A stretch of DNA of 64,000 nucleotides. It comes from Chrysopilus asiliformis (taxonomy: Eukaryota; Arthropoda; Insecta; Diptera; Rhagionidae). The stretch is taken from the NCBI GenBank assembly GCA_964034945.1, contig OZ035961.1, positions 62,027,629-62,091,628 of the forward strand. Direction: 5' to 3'. The position numbers and the translations under genes are program-made. Below, in pieces: positions 20,740-32,046 of the stretch; positions within the stretch are counted from its first letter, which is position 1; the number at the start of each line of letters is the position of its first letter. The notes beneath the pieces are model-generated. The model saw only the letters and a program-made list of their open reading frames with translations. It was not told the DNA's origin and made no database searches.

Positions 20740-23700
20740 GTCCTTACAGGCTTTTTAACTTGAGAATCGTATTCAGCGAACCCCAAAACCTGCAGAATAT
20801 ATTTTTTCCCGGAACAATTGAAAAAACGGATAATCACGTTATCCTTACAGGACATTCCGTTATCCTTACAGACTTTTTAATGACAGATTCGGATTCAGCG
20901 ACCCCAAAAACCCCCAGAATAGATTTTTTTCCGGAAAATTTGGAGAAAAGGATAATCACGTTATCCTTACAGGACCTTCCGTTATCCTTACAGACTTTTT
21001 GATGACAGATTCGGATTCAGCGACCCCAAAAACCCCAGAATAGATTTTTTTCCGGAAAATTTGGAGAACAGGATTATCACGTTATCCTTACAGGACCTTC
21101 CGTTATCCTTACAGACTTTTTAACGACAGATTCGGATTCAGCGACCCCAAAAACCCCCAGGATAGATTTTTTTCCGAAAAATTTGGAGAAAAGGATAATC
21201 ACGTTATCCTTAAAGGACCTTCCGTTATCCTTACAGACTTTTTAATGACAGATTCGGATTCAGCGACCCCAAAAACCCCAGAATACATTTTTTTCCGGGA
21301 AATTTAGAGAAAAGGATAATCACGTTATCCTTACAGGACCTTCGGTTATCCTTACTGACTTTTTAATGACAGATTCGGATTCAGCGACCCCAAAAACCCC
21401 CAGAATAGATTTTTTTCCGGAAAATTTGGAGAAAAGGATAATCACGTTATCCTTACAGGACCTTCCGTTATCCTTACAGACTTTTTAATGACAGATTCGG
21501 ATTCAGCGACCCCAAAAACCCCCAGAATAGATTTTTTCCGGAAAATTTGGAGAAAGGGATAATCACGTTATCCTAACAGGACCTTCCGTTATCCTTACAG
21601 ACTTTTTAATGGCAGATTCGGATTTAACGACCTCAAAAACCCCCAGAATAGATTTTTTTCCGGAAAATTTGGAGAAAAGGATAATCACGTTATCCTTACA
21701 GGACCTTTCGTTATCCTTACAGACTTTTTAACGACAGATTCGGATTCAGCGACTTCAAAAACCCCCAGAATAGATTTTTTTCCGGAAAATTTGGAGAAAA
21801 GGATAATCACGTTATCCTTAAAGGACCTTCCGTTATCCTTACAGACTTTTTAATGACAGATTCGGATTCAGCGACCCCAAAAACCCCCAGAATAGATTTT
21901 TTCCGGAAAATTTGGAGAAAGGGATAATCACGTTATCCTAACACGACCTTCCGTTATCCTTACAGACTTTTTAACGACAGATTCGGATTCAGCGACTTCA
22001 AAAACCCCCAGAATAGATTTTTTTCCGGAAAATTTGGAGAAAAGGATAATCACGTTATCCTTACAGGACCTTCCGTTATCCTTACTGACTTTTTAATAAC
22101 AGATTCGGATTCAGCGACCCCAAAAACCCCCAGAATAGATTTTTTTCCGGAAAATTTGGAGAAAAGGATAATCACGTTATCCTTACAGGACCTTCGGTTA
22201 TCCTTACTGACTTTTTAATGACAGATTCGGATTCAGCGACCCCAAAAACCCCCAGAATAGATTTTTTTCCGGAAAATTTGGAGAAAAGGATAATCACGTT
22301 ATCCTTACAGGACCTTCCGTTATCCTTACTGACTTTTTAATGACAGATTCGGATTCAGCGACCCCAAAAACCCCAGAATACATTTTTTTCCGGAAAATTT
22401 AGAGAAAAGGATAATCACGTTATCCTTACAGGACCTTCCGTTATCCTTACAGACTTTTTAATGGCAGATTCGGATTCAGCGACCCCAAAAACCCCCAGAA
22501 TAGATTTTTTCCGGAAAATTTGGAGAAAGGGATAATCACGTTATCCTAACAGGACCTTCCGTTATCCTTACAGACTTTTTAATGGCAGATTCGGATTTAA
22601 CGACCTCAAAAACCCCCAGAATAGATTTTTTTCCGGAAAATTTGGAGAAAAGGATAATCACGTTATCCTTACAGGACCTTTCGTTATCCTTACAGACTTT
22701 TTAACGACAGATTCGGATTCAGCGACTTCAAAAACCCCCAGAATAGATTTTTTTCCGGAAAATTTGGAGAAAAGGATAATCACGTTATCCTTAAAGGACC
22801 TTCCGTTATCCTTACTGACTTTTTAATAACAGATTCGGATTCAGCGACCCCAAAAACCCCCAGAATAGATTTTTTTCCGGAAAATTTGGAGAAAAGGATA
22901 ATCACGTTATCCTTACAGGACCTTCGGTTATCCTTACTGACTTTTTAATGACAGATTCGGATTCAGCGACCCCAAAAACCCCCAGAATAGATTTTTTTCC
23001 GGAAAATTTGGAGAAAAGGATAATCACGTTATCCTTACAGGACCTTCCGTTATCCTTACAGACTTTTTAATGACAGATTCGGATTCAGCGACCCCAAAAA
23101 CCCCCAGAATAGATTTTTTTCCGGAAAATTTGGAGAAAAGGATAATCACGTTATCCTTACAGGACCTTTCGTTATCCTTACAGACTTTTTAACGACAGAT
23201 TCGGATTCAGCGACTTCAAAAACCCCCAGAATAGATTTTTTTCCGGAAAATTTGGAGAAAAGGATAATCACGTTATCCTTAAAGGACCTTCCGTTATCCT
23301 TACTGACTTTTTAATAACAGATTCGGATTCAGCGACCCCAAAAACCCCCAGAATAGATTTTTTTCCGGAAAATTTGGAGAAAAGGATAATCACGTTATCC
23401 TTACAGGACCTTCGGTTATCCTTACTGACTTTTTAATGACAGATTCGGATTCAGCGACCCCAAAAACCCCCAGAATAGATTTTTTTCCGGAAAATTTGGA
23501 GAAAAGGATAATCACGTTATCCTTACAGGACCTTCCGTTATCCTTACAGACTTTTTAATGACAGATTCGGATTCAGCGACCCCAAAAACCCCCAGAATAG
23601 ATTTTTTTCCGGAAAATTTGGAGAAAAGGATAATCACGTTATCCTTACAGGACCTTCCGTTATCCTTACAGACTTTTTAATGGCAGATTCGGATTTAACG

Positions 23701-24160
23701 ACCTCAAAAACCCCCAGAATAGATTTTTTTCCGGAAAATTTGGAGAAAAGGATAATCACGTTATCCTTACAGGACCTTTCGTTATCCTTACAGACTTTTT
23801 AACGACAGATTCGGATTCAGCGACTTCAAAAACCCCCAGAATAGATTTTTTTTCCGGAAAATTTGGAGAAAAGGATAATCACGTTATCCTTAAAGGACCT
23901 TCCGTTATCCTTACTGACTTTTTAATAACAGATTCGGATTCAGCGACCCCAAAAACCCCCAGAATAGATTTTTTTCCGGAAAATTTGGAGAAAAGGATAA
24001 TCACGTTATCCTTACAGGACCTTCGGTTATCCTTACTGACTTTTTAATGACAGATTCGGATTCAGCGACCCCAAAAACCCCCAGAATAGATTTTTTTCCG
24101 GAAAATTTGGAGAAAAGGATAATCACGTTATCCTTACAGGACCTTCCGTTATCCTTACAA
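20740..24160 (+). repeat. 122-bp tandem repeat array (about 28 units)
   Basis: Each unit contains GACAGATTCGGATTCAGCGA, CCCCAAAAACCCCCAGAATA, TTTTTTTCCGGAAAATTTGG and the interrupted palindrome GGATAATCACGTTATCC followed by two copies of TTATCCTTACAG. Variant units (CGACTTCAAAA, TTAACGACAG, ATGGCAGATTCGGATTTAACGACCTC) recur at spacings that are multiples of about 122 bp (2, 4, 5 and 6 units), which shows block duplication of several units. The same unit length and core occur inverted at 59985-61600. Confidence 0.95.
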
Positions 24161-24271
24161 GGACGAAGTAGTGAAAATATTGTATTGTCATCGGACTTAT
24201 ATAAGTGTGCAAAATTTCAAGTCAATTGGACAAGTGGAAGTGGGTCAAAATTGGGTTGCAAGATTTGATCT

Positions 24272-24303
<32 letters not shown>

Positions 24304-24589
24304 CGAAGGCAAGCTAAATAAAAGCTTTTAAAAACATTCGAAGAGCTACAATTGCCAGGTGCCAATCGCCAAATACTATTTATGAAGAAAACAGACAAAA
24401 TTTACGGCTGGTCCTTGATTATTGTAGCCTTTCTGTTTATTCAAAAAAATCCAATTGTGTGGAAGGGCGGGAAGGTGTGGCCCGTTTGTATTATGGTGTA
24501 TAGAACCAAAAAAATTTAATATCTTTAATTCTTCCTTTAACTATTTTTTTTGCAAGAAATTCTCAAAAATATAACGTTTTACTTTTTAA

Positions 24590-24824
24590 CCCTTTCAGAT
24601 CCAAAAATTTTTTTCTTCCGATTGCTACAAAAATTGCTATACTATTATATTTCAATACCAGAAAGAAAAAAAAAATTAAAAAAAAAATTTTTGGTCTGAA
24701 AGGGATAGAAGCTCTCGGTAACACGATCACTGCTTTTGGGATTTTGAGCGAAATTTTGAGTCTGAGCCGAAATATAAACGTATTACGTCACCTAACACAA
24801 TCGTATACAGTGGGTCTGAAAGGG
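24590..24824. mobile_element. piggyBac-like MITE, TTAA duplication, 235 bp
   Basis: The left end CCCTTTCAGATCC and the right end in reverse CCCTTTCAGACCC are inverted repeats, flanked by TTAA on both sides (24586-24589 and 24825-24828). A third copy of the motif, GGTCTGAAAGGG, sits in the middle at about 24692. CCC termini next to TTAA are the piggyBac pattern. Non-coding. Confidence 0.85.
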
Positions 24825-24829
24825 TTAAT

Positions 24830-25447
24830 GGAAGTATCTCAATATATATAAGAGTAAAGATAAAGGGTAACAGTGAAAGACAAAATATTATTTTCTTCAA
24901 TTACTTTCATATATTGAACCACCGAAAATCCGTTAGTTTTCGAGAGAATTGCAAAAAACTGGGTTTTGTAAAGAAAATGATTTATCTTGATACCTGTTTG
25001 AGAAAAGACAAACTTCTTCAACTTTCGATTTACATAAGTCTACTGTAAACCATAAATCAAGGAAACATAGATTGCGACACGCGAATTTATCAAAATATAT
25101 TCCGTGTCATAATATATTGATCAAAATTACTAAGAGCTATCGTAGTTTTGCTATAGTTCGTAATGAATAACTCTAGTTCAAGGACGAACTTTCGGAAAAA
25201 GGCTAAAATGTAGAGAATGTTAGTATCTTAATTTTCCCTTCAACTATTTTTTCGAAAAACCTTTAGTTTACAAGCAATATGCAAAAATCTATTTTTTACC
25301 TTTTAACGAAAATATCTCAACAATAGTACAAGACAGCTCATAATGGTGAAAGAATAAATAGTGACAAACATTACTCTCTTCAATTTATCTCATATGTTGC
25401 AATTTTTATCTCATTGTCGCCATTTTGAAATTGCAATTTTATAAGGC
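24830..25447 (+). repeat. GACA-tailed repeat family, diverged copy
   Basis: Diverged relative of the repeat at 50056-50784. It has the same arrangement of 'CCGTTAGTTTTCGAGA', 'ATTGCAAAAAACTG', 'AAAATATCTCAACAATAG' and 'GCCATTTTGA', and it leads into the tail present in the next feature. No gene is visible. Confidence 0.55.
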
Positions 25448-26362
25448 CGCCATTTTGATTACTTTCGGTTAACGGATTTTCATCAAAATTTGATAAAATC
25501 GTTCCATTCCAGGACCAAACATCCGTTTAAAATTTCATGCCTCCACAATTTTTAGTGAAGTCTCGTAAACAGACTGACAGACAGAAATAAATCTTTGTAT
25601 TATGACTCCAATGGACTGGGGAGTTCACAGGAAATGTTTTTTATGCAAAATTGAGAGGTCAAAAACTTTTCATAAATATGTACTATAATACTTTATTATA
25701 CAATACTTCGAATAAATATAAGAAAGTAATTAAACCGAAGAGTAAAAACAAATAAGGCTCATACTTTTCTGAAAAAAGGTGATCATGGCGACTGCTATGG
25801 GAGGGGGGGAATCGGCTGATTATTGCAGCCCCGTAACCTGTAGTAGGATCGTCCCCCACCACAACTGGGCCGGTCATGTTTCGATAGTTGTGTGTGTGTG
25901 CGGCACGCCATTTTGATTACTTTCGGTTAACGGATTTTCATCAAAATTTGATAAAATCGTTCCATTCCAGGACCAAACATCCGTTTAAAATTTCATGCCT
26001 CCACAATTTTTAGTGAAGTCTCGTAAACAGACTGACAGACAGAAATAAATCTTTGTATTATGACTCCAATGGACTGGGGAGTTCACAGGAAATGTTTTTT
26101 ATGCAAAATTGAGAGGTCAAAAACTTTTCATAAATATGTACTATAATACTTTATTATACAATACTTCGAATAAATATAAGAAAGTAATTAAACCGAAGAG
26201 TAAAAACAAATAAGGCTCATACTTTTCTGAAAAAAGGTGATCATGGCGACTGCTATGGGAGGGGGGGAATCGGCTGATTATTGCAGCCCCGTAACCTGTA
26301 GTAGGATCGTCCCCCACCACAACTGGGCCGGTCATGTTTCGATAGTTGTGTGTGTGTGCGGC
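25448..26362 (+). repeat. Exact tandem duplication, unit 458 bp
   Basis: Units 25448-25905 and 25906-26362 appear identical. Each holds the end of a GACA-tailed repeat (GTTAACGGATTTTCATCAAA, the seed GACTGACAGACAG, then 'TATTATGACTCCAATGGACT' and a TTTATTATACAATACTTCG end) plus a GC-richer segment with GTAGTAGGATCGTCCCCCAC and TGTGTGTGTGCGGC. The second part is the start of the retrotransposon that follows. Lack of differences implies a very recent event or an assembly artefact. The identical 64-aa frames in it are not genes. Confidence 0.9.
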
Positions 26363-27830
26363 TGATAGTTGTAACGTTGCGCGGCTCCATTACGATTCGC
26401 AAGTGCGTGCGTTGCCTCCTCGTGGCGATCACCGGTAACTAGTTTCTCTAGGCCAAAACGCAGCTCTAAAGGAGCAAACCTTGACAAAAAAAAACCCCAA
26501 TCCAAGGTGGAACAGCATATGCCGAGGGACGAATGACTAGTTATCTAGTCACAAATATGCGGATTCAGGATACCTGGCAACCTCCTGTTGCTGCGGGCGC
26601 GGACCTTCTCTTCTCGCCATACTCGTGGGACCTAAACATGAACCAACCAAATTCCAATTCTTGTGTAAATAGTGATATCTTAAACCCTACTCCCATCCCG
26701 ACACCCTCCAGCCCTAATCCACCATCATCAACTTCCAATCGACCAAAATCCCCAAAAATACAGGGTAATTGGGATACCCTCAAACCCTTGCCTTCGCCGG
26801 CTTCATCCTTGACGTCCTCACTATCGATGGGTGGAGTAAATATCAAGGAACTTAGCAGTTCTCTTGATAGCCTGGACACTCTCGTGGAGATGGAACAGCC
26901 AGGGGTGAATACCAGTGCTACTGAGAGTACACTGGAGACTGGCAAGTCTTCGGAAGATTCTCGTAGTGTAAAACCAGAGCAGGAAGAAAGAAGTACGTCT
27001 TCTACAAATCTTCACGACGGTACCTGGAATAGATGAAGAAAAGGGATCCCGCGGCTTTAAGCGCAAGAGACAAGGCTCTGGTGGCAAAGCACCGGATGGT
27101 AGTTGCATCCTTCGCGAAATCGAGTATTACCAAGGAGGCTCCGGTAAAGCTGGAGGGTAAACCGCTGCTTAGCCTGTCCCTTGTAGCGAAGGGCAAAACA
27201 GGAAGACCAGCAAACCCCCCTGTGAAGGAGGGGAGCGCGACCGGCAGGAAAGGAGGTAGCAATGCGAGTAAGCAACAGGCTATTGCGACAGCTGGCGTAC
27301 CTGCCCGACCCTCAACCTAAACAGGAGCTAACGCCACTAGCACTAGCAAGAGCTCAGGTAAGACCAAGAGGGTGAGGTCTCAGGGGAGGAAGCGGGCAAC
27401 AAGCCGAAAAAGCAGAGAACATCTGCGAACATAGGCACTGCCGATGTGAGCACCCCAGAGCACCTAAAAGTGGCCATCGTCGACAACAGTGATCCCGATG
27501 GCAAGATCTATCGGTGGCTGCTTATAGAAGCCAAAATTCTTGAAGCGCTAGCCGGGGACCCCGGAAATGGTATTCAGTTGGATGCACTTTTCATGGGGCC
27601 GGCTGGCTTAAAAGAGTTAAGGTGGTCATGTGTGACAGCGAGGAGTCCTTGGGCTTCCTATCCAAAACCATCTCCGGTATAAGAGAACTTTGGGAAGGGG
27701 CCCAACTACAGGTCATCCCACTCAATGCACTACCGCTGAGCATGGATGTGGATTCCCTCACCGCAGCTACCGGACGAATCCATAATGAGGACGTTAGAGG
27801 CGCAGAACCCTGACATCTCAATTAAGGACT
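26363..27830 (+). pseudogene. LOA/R1-like non-LTR retrotransposon, ORF1 remnant
   Basis: After a 5' leader, a frame at 26533-27036 gives a Pro/Ser-rich gag-like N-terminus. Frames at 27033-27320 (Lys-rich, 'KRDPAALSARDKALVAKH') and 27446-27813 continue it. The last part is recognisable as a DUF4780-type domain ('LKVAIVDNSDPDGKIYRW', 'VVMCDSEESLGFL', 'ISGIRELWEGAQLQVI'), which is found in ORF1 proteins of RNase H-bearing non-LTR elements of insects. At least three frameshifts break it. Confidence 0.7.
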
Positions 27831-29735
27831 AGAATATTTTGAAGTCCCTCAAATGGGCTAAAGGTAACGGCAAGGACTATCAGATTCTATTGGATCAAAA
27901 ATCCAGCCTATCCCTTGCAAAGTCTTCCGGGACCGTTCATTTTGGCCTGGGAACATTCAAGGTGAGGCTGGAGGGTCACTATGTCGAACCCGAAACAGCT
28001 GTCAGTGGTGCAGATTAATCTGGCGACAGAGGATCTGGTGCTTACTCTGACAGAGGACAACGGTCTTGGGGTTAACCCCTCCAAAACAGAACTAGTGCTC
28101 TTCACAAGAAAAAGGAAGGTACCAACCTTTCAACTTCCAAAGATAGGAACAACGCAACTCAGTTTCTCTTCTGAGGCGAAATACCTTGGTTTAATTCTGG
28201 ACTCCAAACTTTCTTGGAAAAGGAATACGGAAGAGAGGATGAACAAAGCGCGGGAGTGTTCTCAGATAATCTTGACCTCCAAAAGAGCTACAAACTGCCT
28301 AACGAGAGCAGTGTATTTCAAGCTGAGGTCTATGCCATAAGAGCGGCTGCAAGCTTGATAACGACGCTTGATAAAGGCAGCAATCAAGGCACTGGATTCG
28401 TCGACGATCAAGTCAAAGACCGTGTCTAATTGCCGCAGAGCACTTAATCAACTCGGCCTCCAACATGCCGTTAGACTTTGCTGGGTCCCCGGGCACGAAC
28501 TGGCAAAATTTGGGACCGAAATGGCTATGGAGAGCGCGGACCGCTCGGTCGAAATGCCGATCGAATGCGCAAAAAGTGTAATTGATAGGAAAGGGGTGAA
28601 CAACATAAATCTGTGGTCACAAGTTGTAAGGGCATAACTCGACTTTAGCCGTTTTCAATGTTTTTACAGAATCGTGTTCTCCTTCCAAAATGCTCTTAAT
28701 TCCACTAACCCGTTAGTTTCTACGAGCATTTTTGACCGTTATAGGCTACTACACCAAACGGCTAAAGTCAAAAAAATTCCAAGTTGCATTTGGAAGAACG
28801 GCTAAAGGCAGATCCCATATATTTTTGTATAGACTTAATCCACTCTTATGGGCGCGAAGCTGCATTGATTTGATAGTTTTTGCACGTGGAATAGTGGCTT
28901 AAGTCGAATTAGTTAATTATTCGGTTTTAATTTTTCCGAAACGAGCAGGCTAAAGTCTGTTTTGGCCTCTTTTTCAAATCGGGGTGTAGGTTTTTAGGGG
29001 CTTAACTTGACTTTAGCCATTGATTGTAGCCATTTCTAAGACATAAAAAAGTTTTGAAAGAGTGGCTAAAGTAAAATAATCCTTAATTTCTCTGAAAATA
29101 TTAAGTTTGAATAAACCAGATTAAACCAATCGTAAAAAGCTTATTTTTCATACCGTTTTGTAGTTATAGGTTTTCGAATTCGGTTTGATACCCCTTTGCC
29201 ACCAACAGTTAAGATTTCATAAATATTAAAATGCTTCTCCTGAAAAATGAAGAAATTCGACTTAAGCCCTTATTACTTGTGACCACAGAAATATCCGTTG
29301 GCAAACAAGGAGAGATTGTGTAATCACAAGGTCGCTCTGGCCTAGATTTAATAGGAACAGAACCGACACCCTTCTTAGACTCAGCAGGACCTCCGTAAGG
29401 CTACTCACAGGCTTAATCACGGGGCACTGCCCCCTTGGCGCTATGGCCAGAAGGTGGGGCGCGGCCGCAAATGATTTTTGCCGCAGTTGTGGTGACGAGG
29501 AGCCGGAGACCGTGAAACACTTACTCTGTGAGTGTCCAGCCCTACAAGCACGCCGATATGGGACGCTTGGGGCCAGATTTTATAGTAGCCTGACGGAGCT
29601 TGGCAACCACCCACTCGAGGATATGCAGAGCTTCGTCAACAAGTCGGGCTGTTTCAAATAGAATCAGAAAGTTTGATGAAAGGTCTTATAAATACTGAAG
29701 ACATCGCAATAGCGCTGTGCTCGCGCGGTCTTCAT
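27831..29735 (+). pseudogene. LOA/R1-like non-LTR retrotransposon, ORF2 remnant
   Basis: The end of ORF1 (about 27840-27985) is followed by a short start-like piece 'MSNPKQLSVVQINLA', which then jumps to the back part of the RT ('DNGLGVNPSKTELVLFTR', 'AKYLGLILDSKLSWKRN'). Most of the endonuclease and RT, including YADD, is deleted. RNase H pieces follow: 'SSVFQAEVYAIRAAASL', 'AIKALDSSTIKSKTV' and 'RLCWVPGHELAKFGTEMA'. A MITE at 28611 interrupts it, and the C-terminal Cys-rich motif 'CRSCGDEEPETVKHLLCECP' closes it at 29443-29661. The 3' end near 29735 is CTTAACCTAACC. Inactive. Confidence 0.85.
28611..29288. mobile_element. Non-autonomous TIR element, AAAT duplication, 678 bp
   Basis: The ends CTGTGGTCACAAGT are perfect inverted repeats over 14 bp and remain similar to about 38 bp. 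AAAT flanks both sides (28607-28610 and 29289-29292). Removing the element and one AAAT restores the ORF2 frame between the RNase H region and the C-terminal Cys motif. Inside are about eight copies of GGCTAAAGTC or close variants on both strands (GACTTTAGCC, GGCTTAAGTC), spaced through the element. A 4-bp duplication occurs in Chapaev, Sola and Ginger elements; I cannot choose among them. Confidence 0.75.
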
Positions 29736-30400
29736 AACTTAACCTAACCTTTCTGAAAAAAAGCTCAGGGCGATGTGTGAGAAAAAAAAATGTTACCGGA
29801 AATACAGTTTCAATGTTGCTACATCACGAATTTGTAGCAAACATTTTGTTTCAACGGATTATAAAAGAAAATTGTAGCAAGAACTTTTAGGTACTTAAGT
29901 CAATTTGCATCATTTGAAAAAGTGGAAAAATCGCCTTTATCACCAAAAAATTTTTTTTCGCATTTAAAGTACATTTTTTTAAAACGTAAATTATTTCTTA
30001 TCGTTAAAAACTTAAGGCTTGTTGATTTCATATAATGAATTCAATTGTCTATAATGGTAACTCAAAATTGTACAGAAACATTGTTCCACGGGAATGAAAA
30101 CATTCGGAGGCATCACATATCGTGGTGCAGAACACTTAAAAGTACATGTAATGAGACCTGGATTTTGGGATCACTGACCCCAAAAATACAAAAGTGACTC
30201 AAATTACGTTTAAAGAGTTCCAAAATGTGAAGAACTGCATTTCTCTTGATTTTTCTTTTGACGTTCACGGATTTAAAATCGATTTAAAAAAAAACAATTT
30301 TATAGCGTTTTGAAATTAAAAAAAACATTTGGGGCGCAGAGCGTACTAATCTTATATTTGTTTTGGGAAGCACAATATATCAGCAAAACATGAACGTCAA
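29736..30400. other. Intron sequence, nothing recognised
   Basis: AT-rich sequence without a plausible frame. The block around 30165-30200 ('GGGATCACTGACCCCAAAAA') recalls both the 122-bp satellite unit and a stretch at 19200, but the match is short. Confidence 0.4.
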
Positions 30401-30409
30401 AATATAAAA

Positions 30410-30496
30410 GCTAAACGAGTGCGTATATATACGTCTTGGGGACAGTGGCAAGGCAAAAAGCGCGTATATATACACTTGTGATGTAAATGGGTTAAT
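30410..30496. repeat. GCGTATATATAC repeats beside a TTAA end
   Basis: Two copies of G[C]GCGTATATATAC (30420 and 30460) are followed by ACACTTGTGATGTAAATGGG and TTAA at 30491. This looks like the right end of a piggyBac-like MITE, but I cannot find its left end. Confidence 0.3.
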
Positions 30497-30789
30497 AATT
30501 ATATTTTATTTATATTCAGAATAATTTTTTTTAACTAAAATAAAACCCTTTAAAAATTAACTTAGCTCAACAATTTCAAAATCCCGTTTTCCTAACAGAA
30601 TCTCCCGTTACCCTTACGGAAATCTCCACATCAAATTCTACCTTAGCAAAAAAACAAAAGTACTTACAGATTAGCAACTTCCGCTATAGGAAAGTTGATC
30701 TAAAATTTCAATTAACACTCTTAATGATGCTCAAAACAGCGAACAAAAATTTGGGCCTACTGTCGCAATCTTGCTTTCTTTGTATTATG

Positions 30790-31075
30790 ACTGTAAACAC
30801 ATAGTATCGCAGTAAATCACAAAAAACGAAATCGAGATTTTTAAAAAGCCGCCATTTTGGTTACTTTCAGTTAACGCATTTCCACCATCAGTTGCTAGGA
30901 ATGTCCCACTCCAGAATTTTGTAGACATACTAATAGCCAGAAAGACTTTTTTGTAATAAAGCTTCAATCGACTGAAGAGTGCTCAGGAAATATTTTTTAA
31001 GGGAAATTAAGAGGTCGAAATTTTTTATGAATACAATACTCTAGGATACTACGTATAAAAAGTAAATATTCGTTG
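30790..31075 (+). repeat. GACA-tailed repeat family, remnant without array
   Basis: It contains 'GCCGCCATTTTGGTTACTTT', a decayed 'GTTAACGCATTTCCACCATC', 'AGCTTCAATCGACTGAAGAG' and the closing block 'AATTAAGAGGTCGAAATTTT' and 'ATGAATACAATACT', as in the copies at 11155 and 52410. The GACA part is reduced to 'CCAGAAAGAC', so this copy never expanded or has lost its array. Confidence 0.65.
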
Positions 31076-31288
31076 TGAAAAAGACGTTAGTATATGTTTG
31101 AAGAAATGTCAAATGTCGTAAAATGGCAGATCTGAGCCCCGGCACCAGTTCTGAGCACCCCTGTTAATTTTCCGGCTAAAACAAGAATTGTGCGCGATTG
31201 AGCCGATTAAAACACATTTCACAACGTGATGAAACCAATTATTTTTCGAATTCAATTCTTATTTCTATGAGTTAGTAGGCGTACTTAA

Positions 31289-31871
31289 CTCTAATCAGCT
31301 CAGGCTAATTTTGTCCTTAATCCACGCAGGCGGTGACTCACAGTCACCATGCCGAAAAAAAGAATAATTTAATAAAAAAAAATTTTGTAAGTTTGCATTT
31401 TTTAATTCAGTTAATAATATTTATTTATATATATGTACATCATTTGTACTCTTTGCAAATTGTAGCATAAAATAGATTTTCAAAAAATTTCGTTGCAAAC
31501 ATTTTTTTTGCATTTGCACATATTTGCTTCAAAGCGCGACTTTAGCAATAGGGACACAGGAAGCAACTGGGGACACAGGAAGCAACTTTTGGGAAATGCT
31601 ACAGTTATTATCCCCTACTACGGTCCGATATTTTGCGAAACAGAAGCAAAGTGATACCAAAATAAACTTTCTTTGCTGGTAAAACCAATTTCATAAAAGC
31701 GAAATATTATTGTTGTAGTAAAAAAATTTTAATTTTTTTTTCGTTTTTAAATAGTATTGGCTTAAAAAAACAAAGTCAAGGAGCATGAATGCAATAACTT
31801 TTCTAACATTCGTAACAATCACTCTCAAAACTGAAACGGTGACTCAAAGTCACCGGGTGTGCGGATTAGGG
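31289..31871. mobile_element. piggyBac-like MITE inside the Tigger element, 583 bp
   Basis: TTAA flanks both sides (31285-31288 and 31872-31875). The ends CTCTAATCAGC and, in reverse, CCCTAATCCGC are imperfect inverted repeats. Subterminal blocks GGTGACTCACAGTCACC (31333) and GGTGACTCAAAGTCACC (31838) are near-palindromes in both arms. The MITE at 14532 keeps the empty site (GTACTTAATTTAA at about 14698), which fixes the insertion point independently. Confidence 0.8.
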
Positions 31872-32046
31872 TTAATTTAATGACAAGGGTTTTTCAAGAA
31901 GGTAATAAAAAGTGAAAATATTTGCTAATTTCCATTAAGAAATCCAAATGTTAAAAAGTAATTTAAACTGATTTATCAATTTATTTTTTTATTAGTTTCA
32001 TGTCATTTTTTAAAGAAATTAAATAGTTTAGTGTTTAGCGTTAGTT

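Larger units (their letters stand above)
20461..24325 (+). mobile_element. Satellite-bearing hairpin element, long copy
   Basis: The element consists of the hairpin, a lead-in, about 28 tandem units of 122 bp, and a tail at 24160-24325 with 'GCAAAATTTCAAGTC', a GACA run and GGCAAGCTAAATAAAAGC. The tail and hairpin match the short copy at 17100-17715, so the array is internal to a mobile unit. No transposase is present. The layout (hairpin, internal minisatellite, GACA tail) recalls minisatellite-bearing non-autonomous elements of insects, but I cannot name the superfamily. Confidence 0.8.

Noticed and set aside
20740..24160. CRISPR-like array
   Set aside because: The 122-bp units abut without unique spacers and the genome is eukaryotic, so it is a tandem satellite.
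24330..24500. Possible gypsy RT trace (E-N-R-Q-x-L-R-L-V-L-D-Y)
   Set aside because: Only one short phrase resembles an RT motif, with no support before or after it.
25683..26335. Two identical 64-aa minus-strand frames
   Set aside because: They are identical only because they lie in the two 458-bp tandem units. They span the end of a repeat and a leader, with no domain.
29730..29752. Telomere-like TTAACCTAACC stretch
   Set aside because: Only about two TTAGG-type units at the 3' end of a non-LTR copy. Too short to call a telomeric repeat.
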